A stretch of 64,000 nt of DNA from Micromonospora coerulea (GCF_016598485.1 NZ_JAEMUW010000003.1:62001-126000), one strand, 5' to 3'. Shown: positions 35,739 through 45,157, counted from the stretch's first letter. Notes: generated from the sequence alone by a model not told the origin. Made by a program: numbers and translations.

Positions 35739-36041
35739 TCATGGGATCGGCGCAAGCTCGGCCATCACCTTCTCGCCCAGCTCGACCCGCTCTGGGTGGA
35801 AATCGTCATTCAGAGGGTGGCCAGGCGTGTTGATGCAGGGCTGGCCGGTCACGGCACGGCACACCGGGCAAGGGACGAACTGCCCGCCCGTTGGTATCGG
35901 GAGGCCTCCGGACGTGACCGCCCTGCCGATCTTGTGGAGCGCACCGAACAGCTCCTCGTCCTGGTGCCGCGTGGCGGCAGCGGCCAACTCCCGCATCCCG
36001 TCCCAGAAATCCGCGGCGGCACTGTCCGAATCGCTAAGCAT
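35739..36041 (-). CDS. Hypothetical protein with a zinc-finger-like C terminus
   Basis: 100 residues from ATG 36041. The N half is helical and acidic. The C half has CPVCRAVTGQPC, then GHPLNDDFHPERVE, a Cys-x2-Cys-x6-Cys plus His arrangement like small zinc-ribbon proteins carried by actinomycete integrative elements. DNA binding is possible but not shown. A longer start at 36110 exists. Confidence 0.5.
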   Translation of the reverse strand: MLSDSDSAAADFWDGMRELAAAATRHQDEELFGALHKIGRAVTSGGLPIPTGGQFVPCPVCRAVTGQPCINTPGHPLNDDFHPERVELGEKVMAELAPIP

Positions 36042-36323
36042 GCGCCCGTCTCCCCGCCCTCGGGTGGGCCAAACCTCGCTGCGGTCCAAGGCACCCTGGG
36101 TCATGGTCAACTAAGCGGCCCGGGTGGCCGCTGGCGGCCGGGCTCCGGCTCCCTGCTCCTGTCCAAACTGCCTCGTCACGCCGCCACGCGGCGGGGCTTC
36201 CACACCCAGTGTCTGTAGACACACGGGGCTGTGACGGCAGTGGCGCAGCGATTCCAGCGCGTAGGCATGGCTCGGATAGGCGTGCGATAGGCGTGGAATA
36301 CTGCCGAATCCGCCTCTACAAAA

Positions 36324-36546
36324 GATCAAAGCGGCCCGCAAGCGGGCCGCGCCGCCCGGTCCCGGCCTGCTGGCGACCTCCGGCCGGCATCGGCCGGGAC
36401 CGGGCGGCCACCCTGACGGACGACCAGGAATCCTGAAGACCACGGGGCTCCGCCCGAACCCCGGCCCTCCTCAGAGGTCGGCCGCAGATCCCCTCGCCGG
36501 GCACCACGGAGACTGGAAGGTCTACAACTGCCCGACGAGGGGATCA
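36324..36546. repeat. Structured repeat U2
   Basis: Second copy of U1. GCGGCCCGCAAGCGGGCCGC, then the CCGGCCTGCTGGCGACCTCC core, GGGGCTCCGCCC and ACTGCCCGACGAGGGGATC appear in the same order and orientation. The gap 36042-36610 holds no supported gene. Confidence 0.7.
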
Positions 36547-36610
36547 GAGCCTTCGCTCTAGACGTTGTTGATCGACAGCGATGCACGTGCCCGGCCGGAC
36601 GGTCCGCCGG

Positions 36611-37396
36611 TCAGTCCAGCGTGATCGCGGGATCCAGGGCCACCGCGGTTAGCTGCGCGAGGGTGAGGGGTGGCTCCTCCCCGTCGGCCACCATGGTCAC
36701 GATCAGGAAGGTCCCGTCCGGCCGCTCGACCGCGACGCGGTACGAAGTCACGAACCTGTCGCTGGTCGGTGCGGCGGGCATTCCGCGGGGTTTCAGCGCG
36801 CGGTTCGTGATCGACGCCGTGATCGGGGCCTGGTTCGACGACGTCTGGATCTTTTCGCCGGCCGGTCCCGTCCTGTGGACGCAGCCGTTTTCCTGGGTCG
36901 TCTCCGGGATGCAGAGGGCGACCCGGTTGTCCCAGCTCTGCTCCAGCTGCATTGAGAAGTATCCGGTCCGATCGCCAGCCCGGATCGGACCCTGCCCGAA
37001 GTAGGGCGAGGTCGAGCCAACGGACTTCCACGTCACCAGGTCGCCGTCCGACGGCCAATCTTCGGTGATCCACTCGACGTCCGGTGCCTCGCGTGATAGC
37101 GCCGCGAAGACGGCCAGGTCCGTCGCGCTGAAGGTCGTCCCCGGATCCGGGCGCGGGAACCTCGCCGACTGTGTAGTCGAGCTCGGGGAGGCCGGCGATG
37201 CCGGTAGGTCCGGCCCGGACACGCCAGCGATGGCGAACGGGACGGTGACCCCGAGTACCGCAGCGCCCACCACGGCCGCCAGCCCGTTCCGGCGCAGCCG
37301 ATGCCGCCGACGCTGCCGGCGGATGACCTGCTCTACATCGATCGAGGTGGGCGGGATCTCGCCGACCGCCTCCCGGAAGACCGTCTGATAGCTCAT
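36611..37396 (-). CDS. Membrane protein paired with the ECF sigma factor (putative anti-sigma factor)
   Basis: 261 residues: a cytoplasmic N terminus of about 35 residues with an Arg-rich stretch RRQRRRHRLRR, one membrane helix (about 38-58) and an external domain of about 200 residues with two cysteines. It overlaps the sigma gene by 4 bases (ATGA). Position and topology suggest it controls that sigma factor; I see no zinc-anti-sigma HxxxCxxC motif, so this is inference. Confidence 0.65.
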   Translation of the reverse strand: MSYQTVFREAVGEIPPTSIDVEQVIRRQRRRHRLRRNGLAAVVGAAVLGVTVPFAIAGVSGPDLPASPASPSSTTQSARFPRPDPGTTFSATDLAVFAALSREAPDVEWITEDWPSDGDLVTWKSVGSTSPYFGQGPIRAGDRTGYFSMQLEQSWDNRVALCIPETTQENGCVHRTGPAGEKIQTSSNQAPITASITNRALKPRGMPAAPTSDRFVTSYRVAVERPDGTFLIVTMVADGEEPPLTLAQLTAVALDPAITLD

Positions 37397-37920
37397 GCTT
37401 CCCCTCCGTTCCTCGCCCGAATCCCCGCCCGATCCAATGCCGCCAACAGGCGCAGGCTCTCCAACCCCCGCGCGGCCTGGCTCTTCACCGTGCCGGTGCT
37501 GATGCCCAGGACCCGCGCCGTCTCATCCACCGAGAAGTCGCACCAGAACCGCAGGACGATCACCGCCCGCCGGCTCGGCGGCAGCTGGGACAGCAGGACG
37601 AGGAGGTCTTCCCGGTCGGCCAGCGCCGCCTCGGGGAACTCCGCGTCCGCCCGGTCAGGCACGTCGTCGGTGCTCCGCTCCCGCCGCCACGGCCGGCGTC
37701 GCTCGTCCAGCCACGCGTTGGTGAGCATCCCCCGGACGTATGCATCGACGTTCTCCATCGCGCGGACTCGGCGCCAGTGCCGGTAGAGCTTCCCGATCGT
37801 GATCGACACGAGGTCGTCGGCGGTGTGCCAGTTGCGGCAGAGCAGGTACGCCGTCACTCGCAGCGGTTCCAGGCGGGTCGTCACGAACTGCCGGTACTCG
37901 TCCTCGTCGGCGCGGTTCAC
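37393..37920 (-). CDS. SigE-family ECF RNA polymerase sigma factor
   Basis: A 175-residue ECF sigma factor. Region 2 covers about residues 10-75 (FVTTRLEPLRVTAYLLCRNW, ADDLVSITIGKLYRHW) and region 4 about 105-165 (LPPSRRAVIVLRFWCDFSVD, ETARVLGISTGTVKSQAARG). It belongs to the short actinobacterial SigE-like group. The downstream overlapping membrane protein is its likely regulator. It sits in the accessory region beyond attachment copy 4. Confidence 0.9.
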   Translation of the reverse strand: MNRADEDEYRQFVTTRLEPLRVTAYLLCRNWHTADDLVSITIGKLYRHWRRVRAMENVDAYVRGMLTNAWLDERRRPWRRERSTDDVPDRADAEFPEAALADREDLLVLLSQLPPSRRAVIVLRFWCDFSVDETARVLGISTGTVKSQAARGLESLRLLAALDRAGIRARNGGEA

Positions 37921-38231
37921 CGCGCCGCGCCTCTCGTCGGTCTCATGTCTGGTGAACGGAACGGCCGGCCGGCGAGGTTGCCCCCGGCCCGGAACGGATC
38001 GTCACGGACGCGGTGCAAGTTCAGGAGTCTGACCCCTCGACCGTTGACAATGAGAGATGTCGAGAAGGGTATCCCGCAGGCCAGGTGGGGTTCGGCCAGA
38101 GCAGCGGCGCGCCGATCAGATGCGTCGGATGTCCAGAGCACGGGCTTGGCTTACCCACGCCTGCAAGGAGGCGCGGCCCGATTGATGCACGGCGTCTCTA
38201 CGTCTTCGCAGCGATTGAGCTCGACCGCTTT

Positions 38232-38322
38232 GCCGAGGCTACGGGTCAGGAGCCGTTGGGCCCCACGAGCCAGAAGGCGGTATCACCCAGGCCACCTGAC
38301 AGCGTATCGATCAGGCGTAAGA
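38232..38322. repeat. Element-end repeat C
   Basis: GCCGAGGCTACGGGTCAGGA through TCAGGCGTAAGACC, similar to element-end repeat A at 29604-29710. No attachment core follows it. It lies in 37921-38381, which has no supported gene, and may mark the eroded right edge of the island. Confidence 0.45.
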
Positions 38323-38381
38323 CCGATGACTTTTCCGGCTGCCGGCGGTCTACCTGACTGACGACCGATGGAAGGAGAACA

Positions 38382-38909
38382 ATGGCCAAGCTGCTGTACT
38401 CGGCGACCGCGTCGCTCGACGGCTACATCGCCGGCCCGGGCGGTGACATGTCCTGGCTGACCGAGCACCTTGGGGGCGAGAACCCGACGGCTCAGCGCCT
38501 ACTGGCCAACGTTGGCGCGATCCTGGCCGGCAGCGGCACCTTCGGCGGCGACGACCCGAACCGCGGCACGGACAAAGAGGGCGCCTTCGGGGGCCAGTAC
38601 CAAGGACCGGTGTTCGTGCTCACCCACCGGCCGCCGGCGCAGCCCCGCACCGATGTCACGTTCGTCGGCAACCTGCACAGCGCCGTCGCACAGGCCAAGG
38701 AGGCCGCCGGCGACAAGTACGTGAATATCCTCGGCGCGAACGTCGCCCAGCAGTGCATCGAAGCCGGGCTGCTCGACGAGATCCTGATGTTCTTCGCCCC
38801 GGTACTGCTCGGGGACGGGATACGCATGTTCGACCACCCGGGCGGCACCACCGTGCGGTTGGCGCCGATTCCCGGCGAGACAGCGCACTGGTACAGCGTC
38901 CTGTACTGA
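38382..38909 (+). CDS. RibD C-terminal / dihydrofolate reductase-fold protein
   Basis: A 175-residue reductase-fold protein: LLYSATASLDGYIAGPGGDM at the N terminus, GTFGGDDPN, VFVLTHRPP, and the NADPH-side block VNILGANVAQQCIEAGLLDE ending in GDGIRMF. This family uses NADPH on varied substrates. It starts at ATG 38382 with AAGGAG 7 bases upstream. It is the first gene right of the island. Confidence 0.88.
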   Translation: MAKLLYSATASLDGYIAGPGGDMSWLTEHLGGENPTAQRLLANVGAILAGSGTFGGDDPNRGTDKEGAFGGQYQGPVFVLTHRPPAQPRTDVTFVGNLHSAVAQAKEAAGDKYVNILGANVAQQCIEAGLLDEILMFFAPVLLGDGIRMFDHPGGTTVRLAPIPGETAHWYSVLY

Positions 38910-39065
38910 GCCACGGTGCCAGCGGTGGGAACGACGACGGCGTACGTTCCGGGGCGGTGTGACTGTCACATCTCAGCGCAGCTGCTGTCATCCCTGCATG
39001 GCGACCTTGTGCCAGACGCTTCCACCGGGAGATGGAACGCCGGTGATGGGACCTACGGTGGTGCC

Positions 39066-39656
39066 ATGGCCGACACCGACAGCATCCGCGTCATGCGGGT
39101 GGCGGACGAAATCCGGGAACTCGTCGAGTTGCTGACTCCGTGGGATGAGCGGGAGTCGCGCCACCGGGCGGAGTGCCTGGCCTGGCTGGCCGGGAGCGAC
39201 GACATCTTCCGGCGGCAGAAGCCGCGTACCCCCTCGCCGCACCTGGTGGCGTACTTCCTGCTGCGCGACGCGGCCGACGGCGCCGTGCTGCTGGTCGACC
39301 ACCGCGGGGCCGGGATGTGGTTGCCCAGCGGCGGTCACGTCGAGCCGGGCGAGCACCCCGTGGCGACCGTACGCCGGGAGATGGTGGAGGAGTTGGGCGT
39401 GCCGGCCGTCTTCGCGCCGGAGTTCGGCGAGCGGCCTGCCTTCCTCACCGTGACCGACACCGTGGGTCCACCCGAGCAGCGGCACACCGACGTGAGCCTC
39501 TGGTTCGTGCTCAGCGGCAGCCGCGACCAGAAGCTGGTCCCCGATCCCGGCGAGTTCCACGGTGTCCGCTGGTGGACGCCGCAGGAGGTCAGCGCCGCGG
39601 TGCCCGGGACGTGCGAGCCGCACCTGAGCCGGGTGCTGGCCAAGCTGTCCGCCTGA
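39066..39656 (+). CDS. NUDIX hydrolase
   Basis: 196 residues. The Nudix box starts GGHVEPGEHPVATVRREMVE and continues ELG, giving the GX5EX7REUXEEXG pattern. The N-terminal 60 residues are helical and specific to this subfamily. It hydrolyses a nucleoside diphosphate-linked compound; the substrate is unknown. ATG 39066 was chosen over an upstream extension because the region before it looks non-coding. Confidence 0.88.
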   Translation: MADTDSIRVMRVADEIRELVELLTPWDERESRHRAECLAWLAGSDDIFRRQKPRTPSPHLVAYFLLRDAADGAVLLVDHRGAGMWLPSGGHVEPGEHPVATVRREMVEELGVPAVFAPEFGERPAFLTVTDTVGPPEQRHTDVSLWFVLSGSRDQKLVPDPGEFHGVRWWTPQEVSAAVPGTCEPHLSRVLAKLSA

Positions 39657-39851
39657 TCCGCCCCGACCGGCGACGCTCGGCCGCGGATGCTCGGCCGACG
39701 GCGACGGTGCGCGGCGGTGCCCGGTGCGGCGGCGACCGCAGGGCCGAGCCGCGCGCAGATCCCGCGATGGTCGAGGCTTGACCTTGACCTTGCGGCAAGC
39801 CACAGCCTGGTCCGTGCCGTTCACCCGGACCGGCGCGAGGAGGATGGCGAC

Positions 39852-40578
39852 GTGGAGCTGCTGACCATCGGGGCGTTCGCCCGGGCGGCGCGGCTGACGC
39901 CGAAGGCGCTGCGCCTCTACGACGAGCTCGGGCTGCTGCCGCCAGCCGCCGTGGACCCCCACTCCGGGTGCCGGCTGTACGCGCGCCGGGTCAGCTCGGC
40001 CGGGCTCGGCTGATCGCCGCGCTGCGCCGGGCCGGGATGCCGCTGGCGGACGTCCGCGCCGTCTGTGGTCTCGACCCGGCCGCGGCGGCTGAGGCGATCG
40101 ACGCCTACTGGCAGCGGGTCAGCGCCGACACCGCCGCGCGCGGCCGCATCGTCACCGACCTCGTCGAACAGCTCTCCGGAAGGGGCAGCACCATGTCCGA
40201 CACCAACCCCGCGATCAAGTTCCGCTACGCCGTCCGCTGCGAGGCCGGCACCGTGCGGGACACCAACGAGGACACCGCGTACGCGAGCGGGAACCTGCTG
40301 GCCGTGGCGGACGGCCTGCGCGGCCCGGGTGGCGCCGCCGCCAGTGCCGCTGCCATTGAGGCGTTGCAGCCGCTGGAACTCGCCGACGCGCCGGCCGCGG
40401 AACTGCTCGCCACGCTCGCCGGGGCGGTCCAGTCGGCCGAGCGGACGGTACGCGACACGGCGACGGAGGAGCACCAGCCGGTCACCACCCTGACCGCGCT
40501 GCTACGGCGCGGCTCGCGTACGCGCAGGGCGCCCCGGACAACCTCGCCTGCGTGGTCGCCGACGTCGTGGCGGAGTAA
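39852..40578 (+). pseudogene. Decayed MerR-regulator/PP2C-phosphatase fusion
   Basis: GTG 39852 opens a MerR helix-turn-helix ([29 protein letters not shown]). A shift in the CGCGCG run near 39980 breaks the frame; the next frame continues [20 protein letters not shown] and then a PP2C start (FRYAVRCEAGTVRDTNEDTA, LLAVADGLRG). Near 40500 it jumps, in a third frame, to the PP2C end RLAYAQGAPDNLACVVADVV and a TAA at 40576. The middle of PP2C, including the GDSR and SDG metal sites, is gone. It cannot be active. Confidence 0.85.
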
Positions 40579-40637
40579 CGGAGCAAGCGCCGGCCGGACC
40601 CGCCCGGGCCGGCCGGCCAGGCCGTACGCTGACGATC

Positions 40638-41519
40638 ATGCGGATTGGCATCGTGATCCTTCCCGACCAGCGCTGGTCGGACTCGCAGCGCCGCTGGCGG
40701 CAGGCCGACGAGTGGGGCTTCGACCACGCCTGGACGTACGACCACCTGGGCTGGCGGGACCTGGTCGACGGCCCGTGGTTCGACTCGATGACCACACTGA
40801 CCGCCGCCGCGACGGTGACCTCGCGGATCCGGCTCGGCACGCTGGTCGCCTCGCCCAACTTCCGGCACCCGGCGGCCTTCGCCCGGCAGGTGACCGCGCT
40901 GGACGACGTCTCCGATGGTCGGCTGCTGCTCGGCCTCGGGGCCGGTGGGATCGGCTTCGACGCGACCGTGCTGGGCGGGGAGACCCTGCCGCCCCGGCAG
41001 CGGGTGGACCGGTTCGCGGAGTTCACCGAGCTGCTGGATCTGATCCTGCGGGAGGACGGGACGACCTGGCGCGGCGAGTGGTTCGCCGCGGTGGACGCCC
41101 GGAACAATCCGGGCTGCGTGCAGCAGCCCCGGGTGCCGTTCGTGCTGGCGGCGAACGGGCCGCGCTCGATGCGGCTGGTGGCCCGCCTCGGCCAGGGCTG
41201 GGTGACCACCGGCTTGGCCGGCGACGACCTGGAGAGCTGGTGGTCCTCGGTCGCGGAGCTGTGCGGGCGGATGGACGAGACGCTGGAGAAGGCGGGCCGC
41301 GACCCGGCCACCCTGGACCGCTACCTGTCGCTCGACGCCGCCCCGGTCTTCTCGCTGAGCAGCGCGGACTTCTTCGCCGAGCAGGTCGGGCGGGCCGCCC
41401 GGCTGGGCTTCACCGATGTGGCGACGCACTGGCCGCGGGCCAGCAGTTGGTACGCCGGCGACGAGGAGGTCCTGGTCGACGTCGCCACCCGCCTCCTCCC
41501 GGAGCTGCGCCGGGCCTGA
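40638..41519 (+). CDS. LLM-class F420-dependent oxidoreductase
   Basis: A 293-residue luciferase-like TIM-barrel oxidoreductase: MRIGIVILPDQRW, DDVSDGRLLLGLGAGGIGFD, and LAANGPRSMRLVARLGQGWV. In actinobacteria this class mostly uses coenzyme F420 and acts on diverse secondary metabolites. The substrate cannot be inferred. ATG at 40638. Confidence 0.88.
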   Translation: MRIGIVILPDQRWSDSQRRWRQADEWGFDHAWTYDHLGWRDLVDGPWFDSMTTLTAAATVTSRIRLGTLVASPNFRHPAAFARQVTALDDVSDGRLLLGLGAGGIGFDATVLGGETLPPRQRVDRFAEFTELLDLILREDGTTWRGEWFAAVDARNNPGCVQQPRVPFVLAANGPRSMRLVARLGQGWVTTGLAGDDLESWWSSVAELCGRMDETLEKAGRDPATLDRYLSLDAAPVFSLSSADFFAEQVGRAARLGFTDVATHWPRASSWYAGDEEVLVDVATRLLPELRRA

Positions 41520-41570
41520 GCCGGCGGCGCTGGCCCGGTCAGACCCCGGCGGGGCGACGCCGATCGAGCC

Positions 41571-42002
41571 TCAGGTGCTCAGATCGCCGGTGCTGATCCC
41601 GCCGTCGCCCGCCGAGACCAGCCGGAACCGGATGCAGACGATCTGGCTGTCGTCGGTGACGGGGCTGCCCTGCCGCGCCCAGTAGGCGGCGTGGCCCTCG
41701 CGCCACTCCTCGATGGACCGGTCACCCTCCCCCTCGGCGCGGGCGAAATCCCAGGGCACGTCGGCGAAGCGGACCACCTCGACCCCGGTCACCTCGACCA
41801 CCCCGACCAGCGCGTCGTGGTCGTCGACCAGGACCAGCCGCTCGCCGACGTGTTCCAGTTCCTCGTTCTCCTGCGCGTACTCCGTGGTCAGGCCGGCGGT
41901 GGCGGTCTTCACGCCGGCCAGCACCAGGGTGTTGAGGGTGGCGCGCAGTTCGCCGGGGGTGCCGAGGGCGAGGGAGCGCAGTCCACCGATGCGGGGCCAC
42001 AT
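41571..42002 (-). CDS. ASCH-domain protein
   Basis: 143 residues of the ASCH (PUA-like) fold: LNTLVLAGVKTATAGLTTEY near the N terminus, then LVLVDDHDALVGVVEVTGVE, ADVPWDFARAEGEGDRSIEE and a QIVCIRFRLV strand. ASCH proteins bind RNA or act as small amidohydrolases. The open frame extends further upstream but that part is antisense of the neighbouring gene; ATG 42002 is chosen. Confidence 0.85.
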   Translation of the reverse strand: MWPRIGGLRSLALGTPGELRATLNTLVLAGVKTATAGLTTEYAQENEELEHVGERLVLVDDHDALVGVVEVTGVEVVRFADVPWDFARAEGEGDRSIEEWREGHAAYWARQGSPVTDDSQIVCIRFRLVSAGDGGISTGDLST

Positions 42003-42107
42003 CCTGCCGAGGCTAGTCGCCGGGTGATCTCCCGTCGCGGTGTTTCGCGTCCCGCACGGCCGCTCGACGCTAGCGTGGGGGCGGTCGGAGCGGACGAGGA
42101 GGCGACC

Positions 42108-42623
42108 ATGGCGGACCGGCGGGCGTTGCTCATTCCGGGTCGGGGGTACGACACGCGGGCTCCTCTCTTCGCCTACGTCGGCGAGGCGCTGCGCCGGCTG
42201 GGCTTCGAGATCCACGAGGTCACCTGGCAGGTGCCTCGCGACCTGCGCGGCGACCGGACCGCCGACTGGGTGGACGAGCAGGTCGCCCCGGCGTTGGCCA
42301 AGGGCGTCGACCTGCTGGTCGGCAAGTCGCTCGGCACCCTCGCCACCCCGCTCGCCGCCGACCGGGGGCTGCGGGCGGTCTGGTTGACCCCGGTGCTCAA
42401 CCACCCCGACATCGTTGCCGCCCTCGGCCGGGCGACCGAGCCGTTCCTGCTGGTCGGCGGCACGGGGGACGCGCTCTGGAACGGCGCCGTGGCGCGCCGG
42501 CTCACCCCGCACGTGCTGGAGGTCCCGGACGCCGACCACGCGATGCTGGTGCCCGGCCCGCTGGCGCGGTCCGCCGAGGTGCTGGGCCGGGTGTGCACCG
42601 CCGTCGAGGACTTCGTCAGATGA
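42108..42623 (+). CDS. Small alpha/beta hydrolase-like protein
   Basis: 171 residues: ALLIPGRGYDTRAPLF, a nucleophile-elbow-like LLVGKSLGTLA, LLVGGTGDALWNG (acid) and VPDADHAMLVPG (His). It keeps the order of a serine-hydrolase triad in a compact form like the KANL3/Tex30-type dienelactone hydrolases. ATG 42108 has GAGGAGG just upstream. It overlaps the convergent questin oxidase gene by 8 bases. Confidence 0.82.
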   Translation: MADRRALLIPGRGYDTRAPLFAYVGEALRRLGFEIHEVTWQVPRDLRGDRTADWVDEQVAPALAKGVDLLVGKSLGTLATPLAADRGLRAVWLTPVLNHPDIVAALGRATEPFLLVGGTGDALWNGAVARRLTPHVLEVPDADHAMLVPGPLARSAEVLGRVCTAVEDFVR

Positions 42624-43632
42624 GCCGACCGGCGTGGTCGGCTGCCGCGAGCACCCGGTCGTCGCCGGTCGCCGCGTGCGCGTCGAGCACCGCGTCGGCC
42701 AGCTTCACCACGTGCGCGTCGCCGTGCCGGGCGGCCCGGTCGAAGACCTCCGCCGGGCCGCCGGGTTCGAGCGCCGGTGGTGGCGCCGCCGGTGCGGCGT
42801 ACACCGAGGTGATGGCGGCCGTGGCCGACCAGGCCGCGGCGACGCTCGGCGCCCACAGCGCGGGGGCCAGGGCCGGCAGGGTCCGCAGCACCGCGGTCGG
42901 CGCGGTCACCGCATGCACCAGCATCACCGGGTTGCCGTGCCCGAACCGCAGGTAGTCCAGGCCCGCCCGGTGCACCAGCTCGGTGAGGATCCGCTCGGCC
43001 TCCGCCGGGCCGGTGGGCGGGCGCAGCGCCGCCACCGCACCGGACCACTCCGGTACGGCGAGCAGCCGCGCCAGCCGTTCCCGGATGCCGCCGGTCTGGT
43101 CGGCGATCCGGGGCACCGCGGCCAGCGCGGCCGGCACGTCGGCCGGGCCGGTCAGCGGGCCGGCTCCGGGCACCGGCTGCCAGCGGGCGGCCCAGTAGCC
43201 GAGGGCCTGGCCCAGCTCGGTCAGGCGGTCCGCGCCGGTGCCGTCCCGCAGCAGCACCCGCACGGCGTGCCCGACCCGGATCACCCCGTGGGTGGCGCCG
43301 GCCGCGATGCCCGGCAGCAGCCGGGGCCACCAGGTGCCGAGCACCTCCCGCCAGGGACGGTCGCGCAGCTCCCGGTCGAAGTGGGCGAGCCAGTCGCCGG
43401 CCCGCTTCGGGTCGCCGAGCGCGGCCCGCCAGTCGTCGATCGGCCGGAGTCCGCGGGGCAGCTCGTCGAGGCGCCGCAGGTAGTCGTCCAGCCAGCGGTG
43501 CACCCGTGGCCCCTGCCCGTGCCGGACGAGCGCCTCGACCGCCATCGGCCCGTGGTTGGAGAGCCAGCCCTCGTATTCGGGGCCGGTCCGGTGCAGCCGC
43601 TGGTACGCCTCGTTCAGAATGCCGTCGTCCAT
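42616..43632 (-). CDS. Questin oxidase-family protein
   Basis: 338 residues similar to the questin oxidase family (Baeyer-Villiger-like enzymes of anthraquinone pathways): NEAYQRLHRTGPEYEGWLSN, HGPMAVEAL, LLPGIAAGATHGVIRVGHAV and YLRFGHGNPVMLVHAVTAP, with conserved histidines. In bacteria the role is unclear. It is flanked by a phosphoribosyltransferase gene 46 bases upstream on the same strand. Confidence 0.85.
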   Translation of the reverse strand: MDDGILNEAYQRLHRTGPEYEGWLSNHGPMAVEALVRHGQGPRVHRWLDDYLRRLDELPRGLRPIDDWRAALGDPKRAGDWLAHFDRELRDRPWREVLGTWWPRLLPGIAAGATHGVIRVGHAVRVLLRDGTGADRLTELGQALGYWAARWQPVPGAGPLTGPADVPAALAAVPRIADQTGGIRERLARLLAVPEWSGAVAALRPPTGPAEAERILTELVHRAGLDYLRFGHGNPVMLVHAVTAPTAVLRTLPALAPALWAPSVAAAWSATAAITSVYAAPAAPPPALEPGGPAEVFDRAARHGDAHVVKLADAVLDAHAATGDDRVLAAADHAGRLI

Positions 43633-43678
43633 GCCGAAGATCGTCGGATCTGAACCACGCTTCAGGTCAAGTCGATCC

Positions 43679-44239
43679 TCAGCCGAGGAGGCGGGCGGCG
43701 TCGACCAGGGCGCGCACGCCCAGCTCGGCGGCGATCTCCGGCGGGCAGTCGGCGACCACCGCCGACGCCCCGACCACCTCGGCCCGCCGCGCCGCGCAGA
43801 TCTCGCGCAGGGCGCGCAACTGGGCGCCGGTGGCCACCCAGTCGTCCACCAGCAGCACCCGGTCGCCCGGACTCAGGTGCCGGTCGCGGACGCCGAGGGT
43901 GACCCGCCGGCCGCGGAAGTCCGGCGGACTGTCGGCCCAGGTCACCGCACCGGCGGGAAGCCGCCCGTCGGCCACCTTGTACGCCGGCACGAAACCGACG
44001 CCGAGCGCGGTCGCGGCCAGCGGTCCGAGCAGCAGCCCGGTCACCGCCGGGGCGAGCACGACGGTCGGCCGGGCCGTCCGAAACGGCGCCACCAGGGCCG
44101 GTCCGAGGCCGGCCAGCACCTCCGGATCGCGCCACCAGCCCGAGACATCGCTGACCAGGTGGTCAGTCGCTGGTCCGGGGTCGACCCAGCGGAAGAGTTC
44201 GACCAGGCGATCGTTCAGCACCGTTCCATCCTCGGACAC
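43679..44239 (-). CDS. Phosphoribosyltransferase (adenine PRT-like)
   Basis: 186 residues. The PRPP-binding motif is [18 protein letters not shown] and the N half has [20 protein letters not shown]. The layout resembles adenine or xanthine phosphoribosyltransferases that salvage bases, but the substrate cannot be set. It starts at ATG 44239; 188 bases separate it from the divergent RlpA-like gene. Confidence 0.85.
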   Translation of the reverse strand: MSEDGTVLNDRLVELFRWVDPGPATDHLVSDVSGWWRDPEVLAGLGPALVAPFRTARPTVVLAPAVTGLLLGPLAATALGVGFVPAYKVADGRLPAGAVTWADSPPDFRGRRVTLGVRDRHLSPGDRVLLVDDWVATGAQLRALREICAARRAEVVGASAVVADCPPEIAAELGVRALVDAARLLG

Positions 44240-44358
44240 CGACGCCAGGCGATGCCGAGGGGAGTGGTGGCCTGCGATCCTTCCGCCGATCGGCTACGAG
44301 AAACCAGCCGACCGTCTACACGTACCAGGGTAAATACGGGCATACCGTCATGATCACG

Positions 44359-44389
44359 TTGACGTCGGAAGTGCTTCTCTCGTTACGGT
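44359..44389 (+). promoter_or_regulatory. Candidate promoter of the RlpA-like gene
   Basis: TTGACG (44359-44364) and TACGGT (44384-44389), 19 bases apart, about 40 bases before the start codon. The spacing is slightly long. Confidence 0.35.
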
Positions 44390-44427
44390 CCGACCCGGTT
44401 TGTTCAGCTGACGAAAGGACCGGGCCG

Positions 44428-45057
44428 GTGGCTGGTAGGCACTTCCGTACCCGCAAGTTCTCCTCGCCCGCCGGCATCGCGGCCACCGCGGCGATCGGCG
44501 TGGCGCTCGCCGTCGGCGGCACCGTCGGCGCGGTCCAGCTGACGTCCGGCACCGCCGCGCCCGAGCCTGCCGTCGCGGAGATCCTGCCCAGCACCCTCGC
44601 CCCCGCCTCGCCGTCGGCCAGCGCGTCGCCCGCGCCGAGCCTCAGCCCGTCGCCGACGGCCACCCCGAGCCCGAAGGTCACCCGCACCCAGGCCGCCTCG
44701 CGGAGCAAGGCCCGGACCGCCAGCCCGAAGCCCACCGCCACGGCGACGAGGACCGCCTCGGCCGCCAAGGTCGTCGACACCGGCTCCTGCGGCGCGTCCT
44801 TCTACGACGAGGGCCAGATGACGGCCAACGGCGAGACCTTCAACCCGGACGCACTGACCGCCGCGCACAAGACCCTGCCGTTCAACACCAAGGTCCGAGT
44901 GACCAACCCGGCCAACGGCAGGTCGGTGACCGTCCGGATCAACGACCGCGGCCCGTACATCGACGGCCGCTGCCTGGACCTGTCCCGGGCCGCCTTCGCG
45001 GCGATCGCCTCGGTCGGCCTCGGCGAGGTCGACGTGAAGTACGAGGTGCTCGGCTGA
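44428..45057 (+). CDS. RlpA-like double-psi beta-barrel secreted protein
   Basis: 209 residues: a basic N terminus, a membrane/signal segment (about 14-36), a Pro/Ser/Ala-rich linker with many positive residues, then a double-psi beta-barrel of the RlpA type ([60 protein letters not shown]). Such barrels act as septal lytic transglycosylases or wall-binding domains. GTG at 44428 is chosen, 8 bases after GAAAGGAC. Confidence 0.87.
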   Translation: MAGRHFRTRKFSSPAGIAATAAIGVALAVGGTVGAVQLTSGTAAPEPAVAEILPSTLAPASPSASASPAPSLSPSPTATPSPKVTRTQAASRSKARTASPKPTATATRTASAAKVVDTGSCGASFYDEGQMTANGETFNPDALTAAHKTLPFNTKVRVTNPANGRSVTVRINDRGPYIDGRCLDLSRAAFAAIASVGLGEVDVKYEVLG

Positions 45058-45157
45058 CCGGGTGAGTGACGGCGATCGGGTCGGCCCGCCGATCCGCCCG
45101 GGTAGAACCTGCTCGGACGACGGGTCAGGTTCATTCACCCGTTCACGTCCATCAGGC

